DNA of 64,000 bases, taken from positions 144,887 through 208,886 of the forward strand of contig NZ_JAJCXB010000005.1 of assembly GCF_020564935.1 (NCBI RefSeq). Direction: 5' to 3'. Position numbers and translations under genes: made by a program. Of this stretch, positions 49,177-57,690 are shown in pieces. Below the pieces are notes generated by a model. That model was not told the DNA's origin, made no database searches, and was given only the letters and a program-made list of their open reading frames with translations. This DNA comes from Streptomyces pinistramenti. Its GTDB lineage: Bacteria; Actinomycetota; Actinomycetes; Streptomycetales; Streptomycetaceae. Positions within the stretch are counted from its first letter, which is position 1, and the number at the start of each line of letters is the position of its first letter.

Positions 49177-50481
49177 TCACGTCAGTTCGCCGTCGCGGGC
49201 CACCACCCGGCCGCCGTGTACCACCATGTCCCGCGCGGGCAGGTCCACCACGATCTGCGGCAGGCATGCGCCGCGGACGAGCAGGAAGTCGGCGGGGGAG
49301 CCGGGGGACAGGTCGGCGCGTGGCAGGCGCAGGACATCGGCGCCGCCGTGCGACCCCGCCTCGTAACAGGCCGTCAATTCCGTGTCCAGACGGACGTCTT
49401 CGACCCGGCCGAGCAGGTGCGCGCGGTGCAGCATGTCCGCATTGCCGAACGGACTCCACGCGTCGCGCACCCCGTCCGAGCCGAGGCCGACCCGCACGCC
49501 GTGCTCCTTCAGCCGGGCGATTGGCAGGACCAGCGACGCGCTCGGCGCCACGGTGGTCAGCGCGATGTCCAGGTCGCCGAGGTCCGCGGCCACCTTGGCC
49601 AGCTCGCCGTCGGACAGGCCCGGCAGGCAGAACACATGGCTGACCGTGACCTTCCCCCGCAGGGACAGCGTCCGGGTGCGGTCGATGATGCCGCGCAGCG
49701 TCGCAAGGCCCTTCTCGCCCCTGTCGTGCAGGTGGATGTCCACGCCGACGCCGTACCGGTCCGCGAGACCGAAGACCAGGTCGAGTTGCTCGTCAAGCGC
49801 CTGGTCGAAGCCGATCGGATCGATCCCGCCGATGAAGTCCACGGCCCCGCTGCGCGCCGCCTCCTTGAGCAGCGCTGCCGTACCGGGCGCGCGGACGACG
49901 CCGTGCTGCGGGAACGCCACGATCTGGACGTCGAGCGCGTGCCGGAGCCGCTCGCGTGCCTGCGCGACGCCTTCCACGCAGGTCAGGCCGTAGGCGGGAG
50001 CGATGTCGGCGTGCGCGCGCAGGGCCCGCGTGCCGCGCGTCACGGCGTGCGCCATCAGCCCGTACGCCCGCTCGGCGACAGGCCGGCGCCGGCTGTGGAA
50101 CACCTCCACGTCCTGCGCCGCGAGATCGGCGATGCCGTCGGCCGGTTTGCGTGACATCCAGGTGCCACCCCAGGTCGTCTTGTCGGGGTGGATGTGCGCG
50201 TCCACCAGGGCGGGCAGGGCGATGCGGCCGCCACCGTCGATCATTTCGGCGCCGCCGGGGGCCCGTTCGCCGGTGATGCGGCCGTCGACGACGGTGAGAT
50301 CCACCGGGTTCTTCGCACCGAAGGGCCGTACGTCACGGAAGACCACCGGGCGGCCGGGCCGCGCCCGTGCGTCGGCCCGTGCCGACGGAGCGGCGGCGGA
50401 CAGTACGGTGCCGGAACTCGCGAGCGCGGCGGCCCCCGCCAGGACACCTCGCCGGGACGGTTCGGATGCTGCGGACATCAT
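49177..50481 (-). CDS. Tat-exported amidohydrolase (cytosine deaminase-like)
   Basis: This 434-residue protein has a twin-arginine signal (SRRGVLAGAAAL) followed by an amidohydrolase/TIM-barrel domain: LVDAHIHPDKT near residue 90 with the metal HxH, VDIHLHD, VSHVFCLPG and the late metal aspartate in GLGSDGVRD. This is the cytosine deaminase/isocytosine deaminase pattern. GAAGGAG precedes tandem ATGs at 50481 and 50478; the first is used. A cytosine-deaminase-like enzyme exported by Tat is less usual than a cytoplasmic one. It follows a second amidohydrolase in the same direction. Confidence 0.88.
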   Translation of the reverse strand: MMSAASEPSRRGVLAGAAALASSGTVLSAAAPSARADARARPGRPVVFRDVRPFGAKNPVDLTVVDGRITGERAPGGAEMIDGGGRIALPALVDAHIHPDKTTWGGTWMSRKPADGIADLAAQDVEVFHSRRRPVAERAYGLMAHAVTRGTRALRAHADIAPAYGLTCVEGVAQARERLRHALDVQIVAFPQHGVVRAPGTAALLKEAARSGAVDFIGGIDPIGFDQALDEQLDLVFGLADRYGVGVDIHLHDRGEKGLATLRGIIDRTRTLSLRGKVTVSHVFCLPGLSDGELAKVAADLGDLDIALTTVAPSASLVLPIARLKEHGVRVGLGSDGVRDAWSPFGNADMLHRAHLLGRVEDVRLDTELTACYEAGSHGGADVLRLPRADLSPGSPADFLLVRGACLPQIVVDLPARDMVVHGGRVVARDGELT

Positions 50482-50549
50482 GGGACTCCTTCGGTCGGTG
50501 ACGGGACGGCGCACGGCAGGACCGGCCGTGCGGGGTTCGGACCCAGGCG

Positions 50550-51821
50550 CTAAAGCGGCAGCCCGGCGCGGACCACGCGCAGCGGCTTCCTGAGCACGGA
50601 CACGTCGGCGAGCGGGTCACCGCCGACCACGATCACGTCACCCGCGAAGCCGCGTGCGAGCCGCCCCGCCGTCCGCTCCAGGCCGAGGAGCCGGGCGGCC
50701 CAGGTCGTGGCGGCACGGATCGCGTCGAGCGCGGGCAGTCCCGCCGCCCGCATCAACTCCACTTCCCGCCCGATGGGTTCGACCTCACCGCCGGAGGAAT
50801 CCGTCCCGGCCGCCAGCGGAACACCCAGCTCGTACGCCATGCGCACCGCCTCCTTGAGCACCGGCAGATACGTACGGCCGCGCTCGGCGAGCACCGGGTC
50901 GGGCGCATCGACGAGCCCTGCGATGGCGGTCAGCGTCGGCGTGAAGTACGTACCCCTGCGCCGCATGTCGTGCAGAGTGCGTTCGGCGACGAACACCCCG
51001 TGCTCCAGGGACCGGATCCCCGCCCGCACCGCGTCGTCGCAGCCGCGCTCGCTGTAGCTGTGGCACAGCACGCCCTTGCCGTCGCGCCGCGCCGCCGCCA
51101 CGACCTCGGACAGCTGCTCGTGCGAGTAGACCTGGGCCAGCGGGTCCTGCTCCGGCAGCCCGGCCCGCTCGTTCACCCGCGTCTTGATCACGTCGGCACC
51201 GCGGGCCAGGTTCACCTGGACGACCCGGCGCAGCGCCTCCGCCGAACGCACTCCGTCCTTGAGGCGGGCGAGCGGGGTGAGGTCCGGGTCGGCGAGCACC
51301 GTGTCGCCCAGATCGGGCGTGACGAAGATTCCGGCGGCCCGCAGTCGGGGCGCCTGCTCGGGTGCCTGACGGGCCAACTCCCGTACGGCGATGTCCTGGT
51401 AGAAGTTCGTGGAGCCGCTGCGCGCACTGGTGGCGCCCTTACGCACGGCGTCGCGCGCCTCGGTCGCGGTGTTGAGGTGGATGTGCGCGTCGACCAGGCC
51501 GGGCAGCACCCACCGGCCGTGCGCATCGAGGCGCGGCGCGCCGTCCGGAACCTCGGTACGTGCCCTGGCCCCGGCGGCGCGGACCACGCCGCCACGGATC
51601 ACGACGACGGCGTCCTCGGTGACGTCACCGGTCGCCGGATCCAGCAGCGTGCCGCCCTCGACGACCAGGTCACCGGCGTGCTGCGCGCCCCGCGCCGGTG
51701 CGGCAGCGGCACGTGGAGCCGCCGAGAGGGCAGCCGCCGTTCCGGCCAGGGCGGCGGCCCCGGCGAGTACGCCGCGACGGGTGACCCGGCTGGACGGGGG
51801 CGGGACGGACTCGACACACAT
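50550..51821 (-). CDS. Tat-exported amidohydrolase (imidazolonepropionase-like)
   Basis: This 423-residue protein has a Tat signal (TRRGVLAGAAAL) and an amidohydrolase core: LVDAHIHLNT near residue 108, a likely metal lysine in VIKTRVN, CHSYSE, LEHGVF and AAGTDSSGG. It resembles imidazolonepropionase-like or aryldialkylphosphatase-like members; the substrate is unknown. Its signal peptide is very similar to that of the next amidohydrolase, 68 bases downstream, suggesting a duplicated export module. A GntR-type palindrome lies 39 bases before the start. Confidence 0.88.
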   Translation of the reverse strand: MCVESVPPPSSRVTRRGVLAGAAALAGTAAALSAAPRAAAAPARGAQHAGDLVVEGGTLLDPATGDVTEDAVVVIRGGVVRAAGARARTEVPDGAPRLDAHGRWVLPGLVDAHIHLNTATEARDAVRKGATSARSGSTNFYQDIAVRELARQAPEQAPRLRAAGIFVTPDLGDTVLADPDLTPLARLKDGVRSAEALRRVVQVNLARGADVIKTRVNERAGLPEQDPLAQVYSHEQLSEVVAAARRDGKGVLCHSYSERGCDDAVRAGIRSLEHGVFVAERTLHDMRRRGTYFTPTLTAIAGLVDAPDPVLAERGRTYLPVLKEAVRMAYELGVPLAAGTDSSGGEVEPIGREVELMRAAGLPALDAIRAATTWAARLLGLERTAGRLARGFAGDVIVVGGDPLADVSVLRKPLRVVRAGLPL

Positions 51822-51859
51822 GGCGGGCTCCTCGGCGCTCTGCGGACAACCGATGGCAA

Positions 51860-51871
51860 TTGGTATCCCAA
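51860..51871. promoter_or_regulatory. GntR/FCD-type operator, TTGGTATCCCAA
   Basis: A 12-bp near-perfect palindrome TTGG-TATC-CCAA lies 39 bases upstream of the amidohydrolase start. It matches the TTGGTATNCCAA pattern typical of FCD-domain GntR regulators, one of which is encoded at 47244. Confidence 0.6.
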
Positions 51872-51981
51872 ATTACGGGTCGCGGGCAAGGGGCTCGGGC
51901 GGGCGAAAACCCGCGTGCTGGTGAGATGGTCGCCCCTGTATGCGGCGTCCCGTGATGGTTCGGCCATCCCGTTCCAGGAGT

Positions 51982-51993
51982 TTGGTATGCCAA
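51982..51993. promoter_or_regulatory. GntR/FCD-type operator, TTGGTATGCCAA
   Basis: A second 12-bp palindrome of the same pattern lies 122 bases from the first. Pairs of such sites often mark both ends of a divergent control region. Confidence 0.6.
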
Positions 51994-52289
51994 TGGGGAG
52001 GAGTTGGGGAAGGGCAGTCCCGGCAGCAGGGCCGTCATCCGATCGGACGACCCCGATACCCACCGTCCCGCCCGCCGTATGGAGCCGGTACGACGACGGG
52101 GGCCGTCGGTATGCGGGCCCAGGATGGGTCTCGGAGCGGACGACAGGCAGCACAGCAGGCCCTGGCCTCGCCCCTGTCTCTCTCCGGCCTCGTATCGCCT
52201 CGCCTCGCCGAGAGCGGCCGCCGGAGCACCGCCCCCTCCCGACCAGCGGTAACCCGCACACCCCTTGAGAATTCCTGGAGTTGACTCCC

Positions 52290-52850
52290 GTGAAGCATGT
52301 CAAGAAGGTCTCGAAGCGCACCCGCGTCCTCACCGGCGTCGTCGCCGCCCTCGCCATCGGTGGCGTCGGCGCCTGGTCGGCGAACGCGTCATCCCCGGCC
52401 CCGGCAGCCCAGGCCGCCGCCAGGGCCGGCGCGGGCGACGGCCACCTCACGCGGTCCACCCACCTGACCGTCGCGGCCGCAACCGACGCCGCCGAAGCCG
52501 TCCTGCGCGCCGCGCAGAAGGAGAACCAGCGCGTCTCCGTCGCCGTCGTGGACCGCAACGGCAACACCGTCGTCGAGCTGCGCGGCGACGGCGCCGGGCC
52601 GCAGTCCTACGAGTCGGCCGTGAAGAAGGCGTACACCGCCGTCTCCTGGAACGCCCCGACCTCCGGACTGGTCAAGCGCCTGGAGAGCGCCCCGACGCTG
52701 AAGGACATCCCCGGCACCCTGTTCCTCGCCGGCGGCGCCCCGGTCACCGCCGGGGGCGCGCCGATCGCCGGCATCGGTGTCGCCGGAGCCCCGTCGGGCG
52801 ACCTGGACGAAAAGTTCGCGCGGGCGGGCGTCGCGGAACTCGCCAAGTAG
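52290..52850 (+). CDS. Secreted HbpS/GlcG-family protein
   Basis: This 186-residue protein has a signal peptide (basic start, then hydrophobic VLTGVVAALAIGGVGAW, ending near ANA) and a GlcG/HbpS domain with VSVAVVDRNGNTVVELRGDGAGP and GAPIAGIGVAGAPSGDLDE. HbpS of Streptomyces reticuli is an extracellular haem-binding oxidative-stress sensor. GTG at 52290 is preferred over TTG at 52281 because GGAG is then 9 bases upstream. No SenS-like kinase is beside it, although a two-component system lies 5 kb away. Confidence 0.85.
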   Translation: MKHVKKVSKRTRVLTGVVAALAIGGVGAWSANASSPAPAAQAAARAGAGDGHLTRSTHLTVAAATDAAEAVLRAAQKENQRVSVAVVDRNGNTVVELRGDGAGPQSYESAVKKAYTAVSWNAPTSGLVKRLESAPTLKDIPGTLFLAGGAPVTAGGAPIAGIGVAGAPSGDLDEKFARAGVAELAK

Positions 52851-52882
52851 CCGCCGGCGTGACGAGGCATCCGGGCCGGCGG
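52851..52882 (+). terminator. Terminator of the HbpS-like gene
   Basis: A perfect 8-bp stem CCGCCGGC / GCCGGCGG lies directly after the stop codon. No T-run follows, as is usual in Streptomyces. Confidence 0.5.
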
Positions 52883-53572
52883 GCATCTTCCGCTGGTCCG
52901 CGTGGTGATCGCATGACCACCGAACTGAGCGGGGTGATCTCGCATGCCAGGCCCTGGTCGCGACCCGCGAGGCGGTGAAGAAGAACGGCGCCATCCGCAA
53001 GGAGAAGCCGAAGCGGCGCACCGGGCAGGCGGTGCGGCACGGTGGTCGCGCGCCGCTCGGGCTCCGGAGCGCGATCAGCATGAGCCGGGCCTGGTGATGC
53101 GCGAGGACGGAGCCGTCGAGCACCAAGGAGACGCCGTGCGTGACCAGCCCGCCGACGAACCGGGGCAGGTAGCTCTTCGGACACCCGTCCTCGGAACAGC
53201 CCTCCCTGCTCGACATCTGCCCTGTTCGACAGTGCCCTCGCCGCCGTCGCGTCTGAACCGGGCGGGCAGGTCCGGGTTGGTGAAGGCTGACGCGGACGCC
53301 GGTCGGCTGGACGTCGTGCCGGACCCGCCTGTCTATGGGACGACCGCTGCGCCGGATCGTGCCGGAGCTGTTCGCGGCGGCCGACGCCAAGGTCCCGGCG
53401 CGAACGTCCGCGCCTGCACGTCCTGGCGCACTCATCCGCTACGTATGGAGGCCAGGCCGGCATCATTTGGGGCGGCCTGCGAAGCGAAGCAGGCGACGTC
53501 GCTGGGGAGCGATGTCATGCGGTTCATAGGGGTTGATCCCTGCGTCCGTCCCACGCCGGGAGGCGGAGTCAC
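52883..53572. other. 690 bases without a recognisable gene
   Basis: Several open frames cross this stretch but none shows a family motif, coherent composition or good start. Short traces such as ALVATREAVKKNGA suggest a decayed gene, but I cannot name it. Confidence 0.35.
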
Positions 53573-54349
53573 TTACTCACCGGCGCGGGCCACGAGCAGT
53601 GGCTGGAAGAAGCCCGTCTCCTGCGGCATCCGCCACTCGGGGTCGGCGAACCCGGCCTTGGCTGCGAGGCCGGACAACCGGTCCCGGCCGAGTGCCCAGT
53701 AGGTGGTACGGCGGACCTGGACGCGCCACTCTCCGCCTGCCGGAAGGAGTTGGAAGTGCTCCAGGTCGTAGTGCTCGCCGTCGTCGTGCCAGTGCCAGAG
53801 CTGGAAGGTGACGGTTCGTTCTTCGCCGTCGGCGCAGTCGGCGTTCCTGTGGACCTGTGGAAGCGTCGAAGCCGGGCGGTCGCGCAGCAGGTCGTCGTAG
53901 TGGCGTGTGCTGACCAGCAGCAGGCCGTCGGGACGCAGCACGCGGCGCATCTCGGCCAGGGCGGCGTGTACGTCCTGCTCAGCCAGCAGGTGAGGCAGCG
54001 AGTTGTCGGCGCAGACGACCGTGTCGAACCGGCCATCAGGAAACGGAAGGCGTCGCATGTCGGCGGCGGCCGTGCCCAGGCTCAGGTTCCGGCGGGTGGC
54101 CTCACGGGCGGCGCGGGCGGCGGCGCGGGGGCTGAGGTCGGTCCCGGTGACCCGGTGCCCGCGCAGTGCCAGGCCGATGGCCTGCGTGCCGATGCCGCAG
54201 GAACAGTCGAGGACCGCCGCGCGATCCTGGCCGATCAGGGCGTCCAGGGTGTCGCCCTGCCGACGGATGCTCGCATCCCAGTCGGAGTAGATCAGGTGGT
54301 AGTCGTCGGCCAGTTCGTCGTAGAAGTGCGTCACCGATGTCTCCGGCAT
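53573..54349 (-). CDS. Class I SAM-dependent methyltransferase
   Basis: This 258-residue protein has motif I VLDCSCGIGTQAIGLA near residue 46, the acidic TGTDLSP strand, RLPFPDGRFDTVVCADN and LRPDGLLLVSTRHYDD. It resembles glycine/sarcosine N-methyltransferase-like enzymes with a C-terminal beta insertion, but the substrate is unknown. ATG at 54349 gives the normal N-terminus (THFYDELADDYH). Confidence 0.88.
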   Translation of the reverse strand: MPETSVTHFYDELADDYHLIYSDWDASIRRQGDTLDALIGQDRAAVLDCSCGIGTQAIGLALRGHRVTGTDLSPRAAARAAREATRRNLSLGTAAADMRRLPFPDGRFDTVVCADNSLPHLLAEQDVHAALAEMRRVLRPDGLLLVSTRHYDDLLRDRPASTLPQVHRNADCADGEERTVTFQLWHWHDDGEHYDLEHFQLLPAGGEWRVQVRRTTYWALGRDRLSGLAAKAGFADPEWRMPQETGFFQPLLVARAGE

Positions 54350-54642
54350 GGCCCGAGATTACCGTGCCTGGCGACCCTCTACGTGGCCGCGGCAGGCGCG
54401 GCAGCGGCAGCACCAGGCGCCCACCCGGGGCGAGTTCGTCCCGCCCGCCGCCACGATGTCGAAGGCGCCTGCGGTGATGAGGATCCGGCCGAAGGGGCGC
54501 GGCCGGCCGCACAAGCCCATGGCCGCCGACGAGACCGCCTCGGCGGGCTGGGATGCCTGCTTTCACGCTTCTTCACCGATGAGCCCCGGCCCGCCCCGTT
54601 CAATGCCGACGAACTGACCGGGCAGTACTCCTGACCGCCCGG

Positions 54643-54957
54643 GTGCAAGAACTCCGCGAGCATCACCCCGCGGCCGGCAACGAGGCCCGCGCCGCCCACT
54701 GCCTGGAGCTCCTCGGCGCGCTGGTCGACGAGTTCAACCTCTGGTTCAACGGCGAGGAGCCCGAGACGCTTCAGGCCCCCATGCGCGCCTGGAACGCGGT
54801 GGTGTTCGTCGTCCGGCCATGGGAGGGCACCGCGGGATACGACGCCCACCGGTGGCGGTTGGTCAAACGCACCGACGCCGACGCGGCGGTGGAACACGCC
54901 CGCCACCTGCTCCAGAGGCGGGAAGAGCTCCGTGACAAAAGCGTGTATCGAGCGTGA
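54643..54957 (+). CDS. Small hypothetical protein
   Basis: This is a possible 104-residue protein from a GTG start. I do not recognise it. It is mostly helical with several Trp and Glu residues (LELLGALVDEFNLWFNG) and no signal or membrane segment. It may be the end of a larger decayed gene. The 293 bases before it and the 474 bases after it (54958-55431) show no clear gene; the latter contains GVARTTVNRVLGG, reminiscent of a helix-turn-helix remnant. Confidence 0.4.
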   Translation: MQELREHHPAAGNEARAAHCLELLGALVDEFNLWFNGEEPETLQAPMRAWNAVVFVVRPWEGTAGYDAHRWRLVKRTDADAAVEHARHLLQRREELRDKSVYRA

Positions 54958-55431
54958 CGTCACATCAGCCGTCAACGATGGCGCGGGCGACGGCGAGCCG
55001 AGCGTGATCTCGCGCTCGGGCGCGGCAGCAGCAAGGTGGAGCTGCGCCGCGCCACAGGTGTCGCCCGGACCACCGTCAACCGTGTACTCGGCGGGCAGGA
55101 CCAGGACCAGGACGAGGACACCGCACCGCAGGGAGGCTGCCCCGGGCCCGGTGGACGCCGTCACGACGTGGTGCCCCTCCAGGACATCCAGCGCCTCGCG
55201 CAGCCGCCGCTCACCCCCCTTCGGTCATTCGACGGTTACCTGCCGCCCCCGTACGACCGCCCCAGCCTGGACCTCGCCGAAGTCCACGACCCGCTGGCCT
55301 CGCGGGTGGATAACGCGCTTCTACCCGACGCGGCAGAACGGACATGACGTCCCGTCGCCCTCGCGTCCCTTCAGGAGGGAACCAGCCAGCCCCATCAATG
55401 GATCATGCGGCAGTGGGCCGTGCGACGGGGC

Positions 55432-57069
55432 TCAGAAACGGTCCGGGGCACGCTCCGGGAGCGGAGACCCGGGGAGCACCTCCCGCTTCTGGTTCTTCCG
55501 TGCCTTCGCGTTCGAGTCGGCCGTCGCCTCGCAGGTCACGTCCTTCGCCGGGAGCTTGCCTGTGAGCAGGTAGCCGGTGACCGTGCCGTCCGTGCACGCG
55601 TTGCCGTTCGGGTAGACGCCATGGCCCTCGCCGCCGAGGACAGTGACCATTTTCGAGCCCTTCAGGTCGGCGTGCAGGGCCTGACCGCTGGGCAGCGGGG
55701 TCTGCGGATCCCACTCGTTCTGGACGATCAGGGAGCCGGCCTTGTTGTTCACCTTGGTTGCCGGTTCCACGGACTTGTCCCAGAACGCACAGGGCTTGAT
55801 GCTGGACGCGAAGTCACCGAAGAGGGGGTAACGGCCCTTGTCCTCGATGGCGTCCCGCCGGTAGCTCTCAGGATCGCGGGACCACGCGGCCGAGTTGTCG
55901 CCGCACACCACGGCCCAGAAGCTCGCCGTCATGTTGTCGGCCGGTGCCTCGGCGGCGCCTGCCGTCCAGGTCCGCCCGGATCCGGCGAACGCCGCGAGCT
56001 TCTTCGCGGAGGCGGGCTTGCCGGCCGCGGCCTTCTTCAGCTCCACGACACCCTCGGTGGCGGACTCCGGGGTGAAGACCGCCCCGCGCATTCCGCTCCG
56101 GATGTCATCACCGGTGGTCGGCTGCCCGTCCACCTCGATGGGCTTCTCGTTGGCCTGCGCGACCAGGTCCCAGAGGGTCCGGTCGACCTCCTTCGGGGTG
56201 TCACCGAGGCCGTACTTCTCCGAACGCGCGGCGGCCCACTCGGTCCACCGGTCGAACGCGGGCTCGGCGCCCTCCGCCCACCACTGGATCATCCCTCGCC
56301 AGGCGCGTGCCGGGTCGACCGCGCTGTCCAGCACGAACCGGTCGGCCCGGCCCGGGAAGAGCTGGGTGTAGACGGAGCCCAGGTAGGTGCCGTACGAGTA
56401 ACCCACGTACGAGATCTTCTTCTCACCGAGGATCGCCCGGAGCAGATCCATGTCGCGCGCGGTGTTGCGTGTGGTGAGGTGCGGGAGCGTGTCGCCCGCT
56501 TTCTCCTTGCACTTGTTCGCGACGCCGCGTGCCCAGGCGACGTCCTCGTCGAACTTCTCCTCCTTGTACGGCCGCAGCCAGTTCTCCGCCTCATCCGGCT
56601 CCAGCCCGCAGGAAACCGGGCTGCTCTGTCCCACGCCGCGCGGGTCGAAGCCGATGAGGTCGTACTTCTGACGTGCGGACTCGGGGAGCATCTTCTGCAT
56701 TCCCAGCGGCATGTAGAGCCCCTCCCCGCCCGGTCCGCCGGGGTTGGAGAACAGGACACCGTGCCGCTTGTCGGGCGCGGTGCTCTTGATCCGGGATATG
56801 GCCAAGTCGATCCGCTTGCCCCCGGGAGCCCGGTAGTCCAGCGGGACTTTGATCGTGGCGCACTCGAACTCCGCCGGAGAGTCGGCTTCGCACCGCTTCC
56901 ACTGCGGCTTCTGCTTCACATACCGGTCCAGCGTGCCCTTGGCGGCGGACGAGGGGGCGGTCGACGGGGTGGCGGCGGGAGCAGCGGTGGCCGTCGAGGT
57001 GGCGAGCGCGGGAGCCAGCGTTGCCGTGACACTCACGGCCAACAGGGGCACGAGACGTCGTCTTCGCAC
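55432..57069 (-). CDS. Secreted TAP-like alpha/beta-hydrolase peptidase
   Basis: This 545-residue protein is of the Streptomyces tripeptidyl-aminopeptidase/SlpD-SlpE family. A signal peptide (RRRRLVPLLAVSVTATLAPALA) is shown by its basic start and hydrophobic core. Catalytic features are the oxyanion loop NPGGPGGEG, the nucleophile elbow GYSYGTYLG, the aspartate region NEWDPQTPLPSGQ and GGEGHGVY with the histidine. Six cysteines in the mature part suit an extracellular enzyme. GGAAGGA lies before the GTG start. It should remove N-terminal peptides from secreted or environmental substrates. Confidence 0.92.
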   Translation of the reverse strand: MRRRRLVPLLAVSVTATLAPALATSTATAAPAATPSTAPSSAAKGTLDRYVKQKPQWKRCEADSPAEFECATIKVPLDYRAPGGKRIDLAISRIKSTAPDKRHGVLFSNPGGPGGEGLYMPLGMQKMLPESARQKYDLIGFDPRGVGQSSPVSCGLEPDEAENWLRPYKEEKFDEDVAWARGVANKCKEKAGDTLPHLTTRNTARDMDLLRAILGEKKISYVGYSYGTYLGSVYTQLFPGRADRFVLDSAVDPARAWRGMIQWWAEGAEPAFDRWTEWAAARSEKYGLGDTPKEVDRTLWDLVAQANEKPIEVDGQPTTGDDIRSGMRGAVFTPESATEGVVELKKAAAGKPASAKKLAAFAGSGRTWTAGAAEAPADNMTASFWAVVCGDNSAAWSRDPESYRRDAIEDKGRYPLFGDFASSIKPCAFWDKSVEPATKVNNKAGSLIVQNEWDPQTPLPSGQALHADLKGSKMVTVLGGEGHGVYPNGNACTDGTVTGYLLTGKLPAKDVTCEATADSNAKARKNQKREVLPGSPLPERAPDRF

Positions 57070-57559
57070 GATATCGATCCTTCCGGTCGCATGTTCGGAC
57101 AGGAAAGATCTTTCAGGAACCGGCCACGCATGCGGATCCCCCGCCGGGCTACACCTCCCCTCCCTCCCGGGAATGACGCAACAGCCGTACGTGGTACCCG
57201 AGTTGTAGGGTACGCACCGCCCTCGGTGACGGGCGCTACCCGCCTCAGCGACGGGACGAACAGGAGACGGTCACCAGCACGGGCTCGGTCCCGCCCGAGC
57301 ACGCAACGCATCGACGAACACCTCGGTCACCCACGCGGTGACATCCGGGGGTCACTCACGGACCCGGCAGCGGAAGACCATCCGCCGGCGCATGCCCTCG
57401 GCCAGTGCCGCACCGGTCAACAAGGGGGGCGAGACCGGGACGTTCCGGCGTGGCGGCAGCGGACATCCCGACCGTCTCGACCGGCTTCATGCACCCATGG
57501 GCGGCCTCGGCGCCGGCGGGCTCGCCCGTTCAACTTGCCGCCAGTTCCCCGAAGAACCC
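57070..57559. other. 490 bases without a recognisable gene
   Basis: This stretch upstream of the peptidase gene should carry its promoter. No family motif, repeat or strong hairpin was recognised. Its right end runs into recombinase debris. Confidence 0.3.
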
Positions 57560-57690
57560 ACCCGGCTGGTGGCCGTGTGTGATCCCCGGGGGCGTACCGG
57601 CTCCGTTCCTCCGGCCTCAGTACCGAGGCGAGCCGTGGTGACCTGGTAGCAGCCGAGGACATCGGCGACGACGGGGTCGGCATCTGGGTA
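57560..57690 (-). pseudogene. Short remnant of a recombinase-like gene
   Basis: About 125 bases are a diverged direct repeat of 59334-59465. On the minus strand they read VTTARLGTEAGGT and, in a shifted frame, RSRYAPGDHTRPPAG. This is the C-terminal end of the phage-integrase-like family widespread in Streptomyces. It is broken by at least one frameshift and lacks the rest of the gene. Confidence 0.6.

Larger units (their letters stand above)
51822..52289. promoter_or_regulatory. Divergent region with two GntR-like operators
   Basis: These 468 bases separate the minus-strand amidohydrolase from the plus-strand HbpS-like gene. They contain the two palindromes listed separately and no convincing gene. 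GGAG at about 52277-52280 is the likely ribosome site for the downstream gene. Confidence 0.5.

Noticed and set aside
52389..53435. 348-codon minus-strand frame after the HbpS-like gene
   Set aside because: It overlaps the secreted HbpS-like gene and has no family motif, signal or plausible start.
53750..54634. 294-codon plus-strand frame over the methyltransferase
   Set aside because: The methyltransferase on the minus strand has all SAM motifs; this frame is its shadow plus unrecognised sequence.
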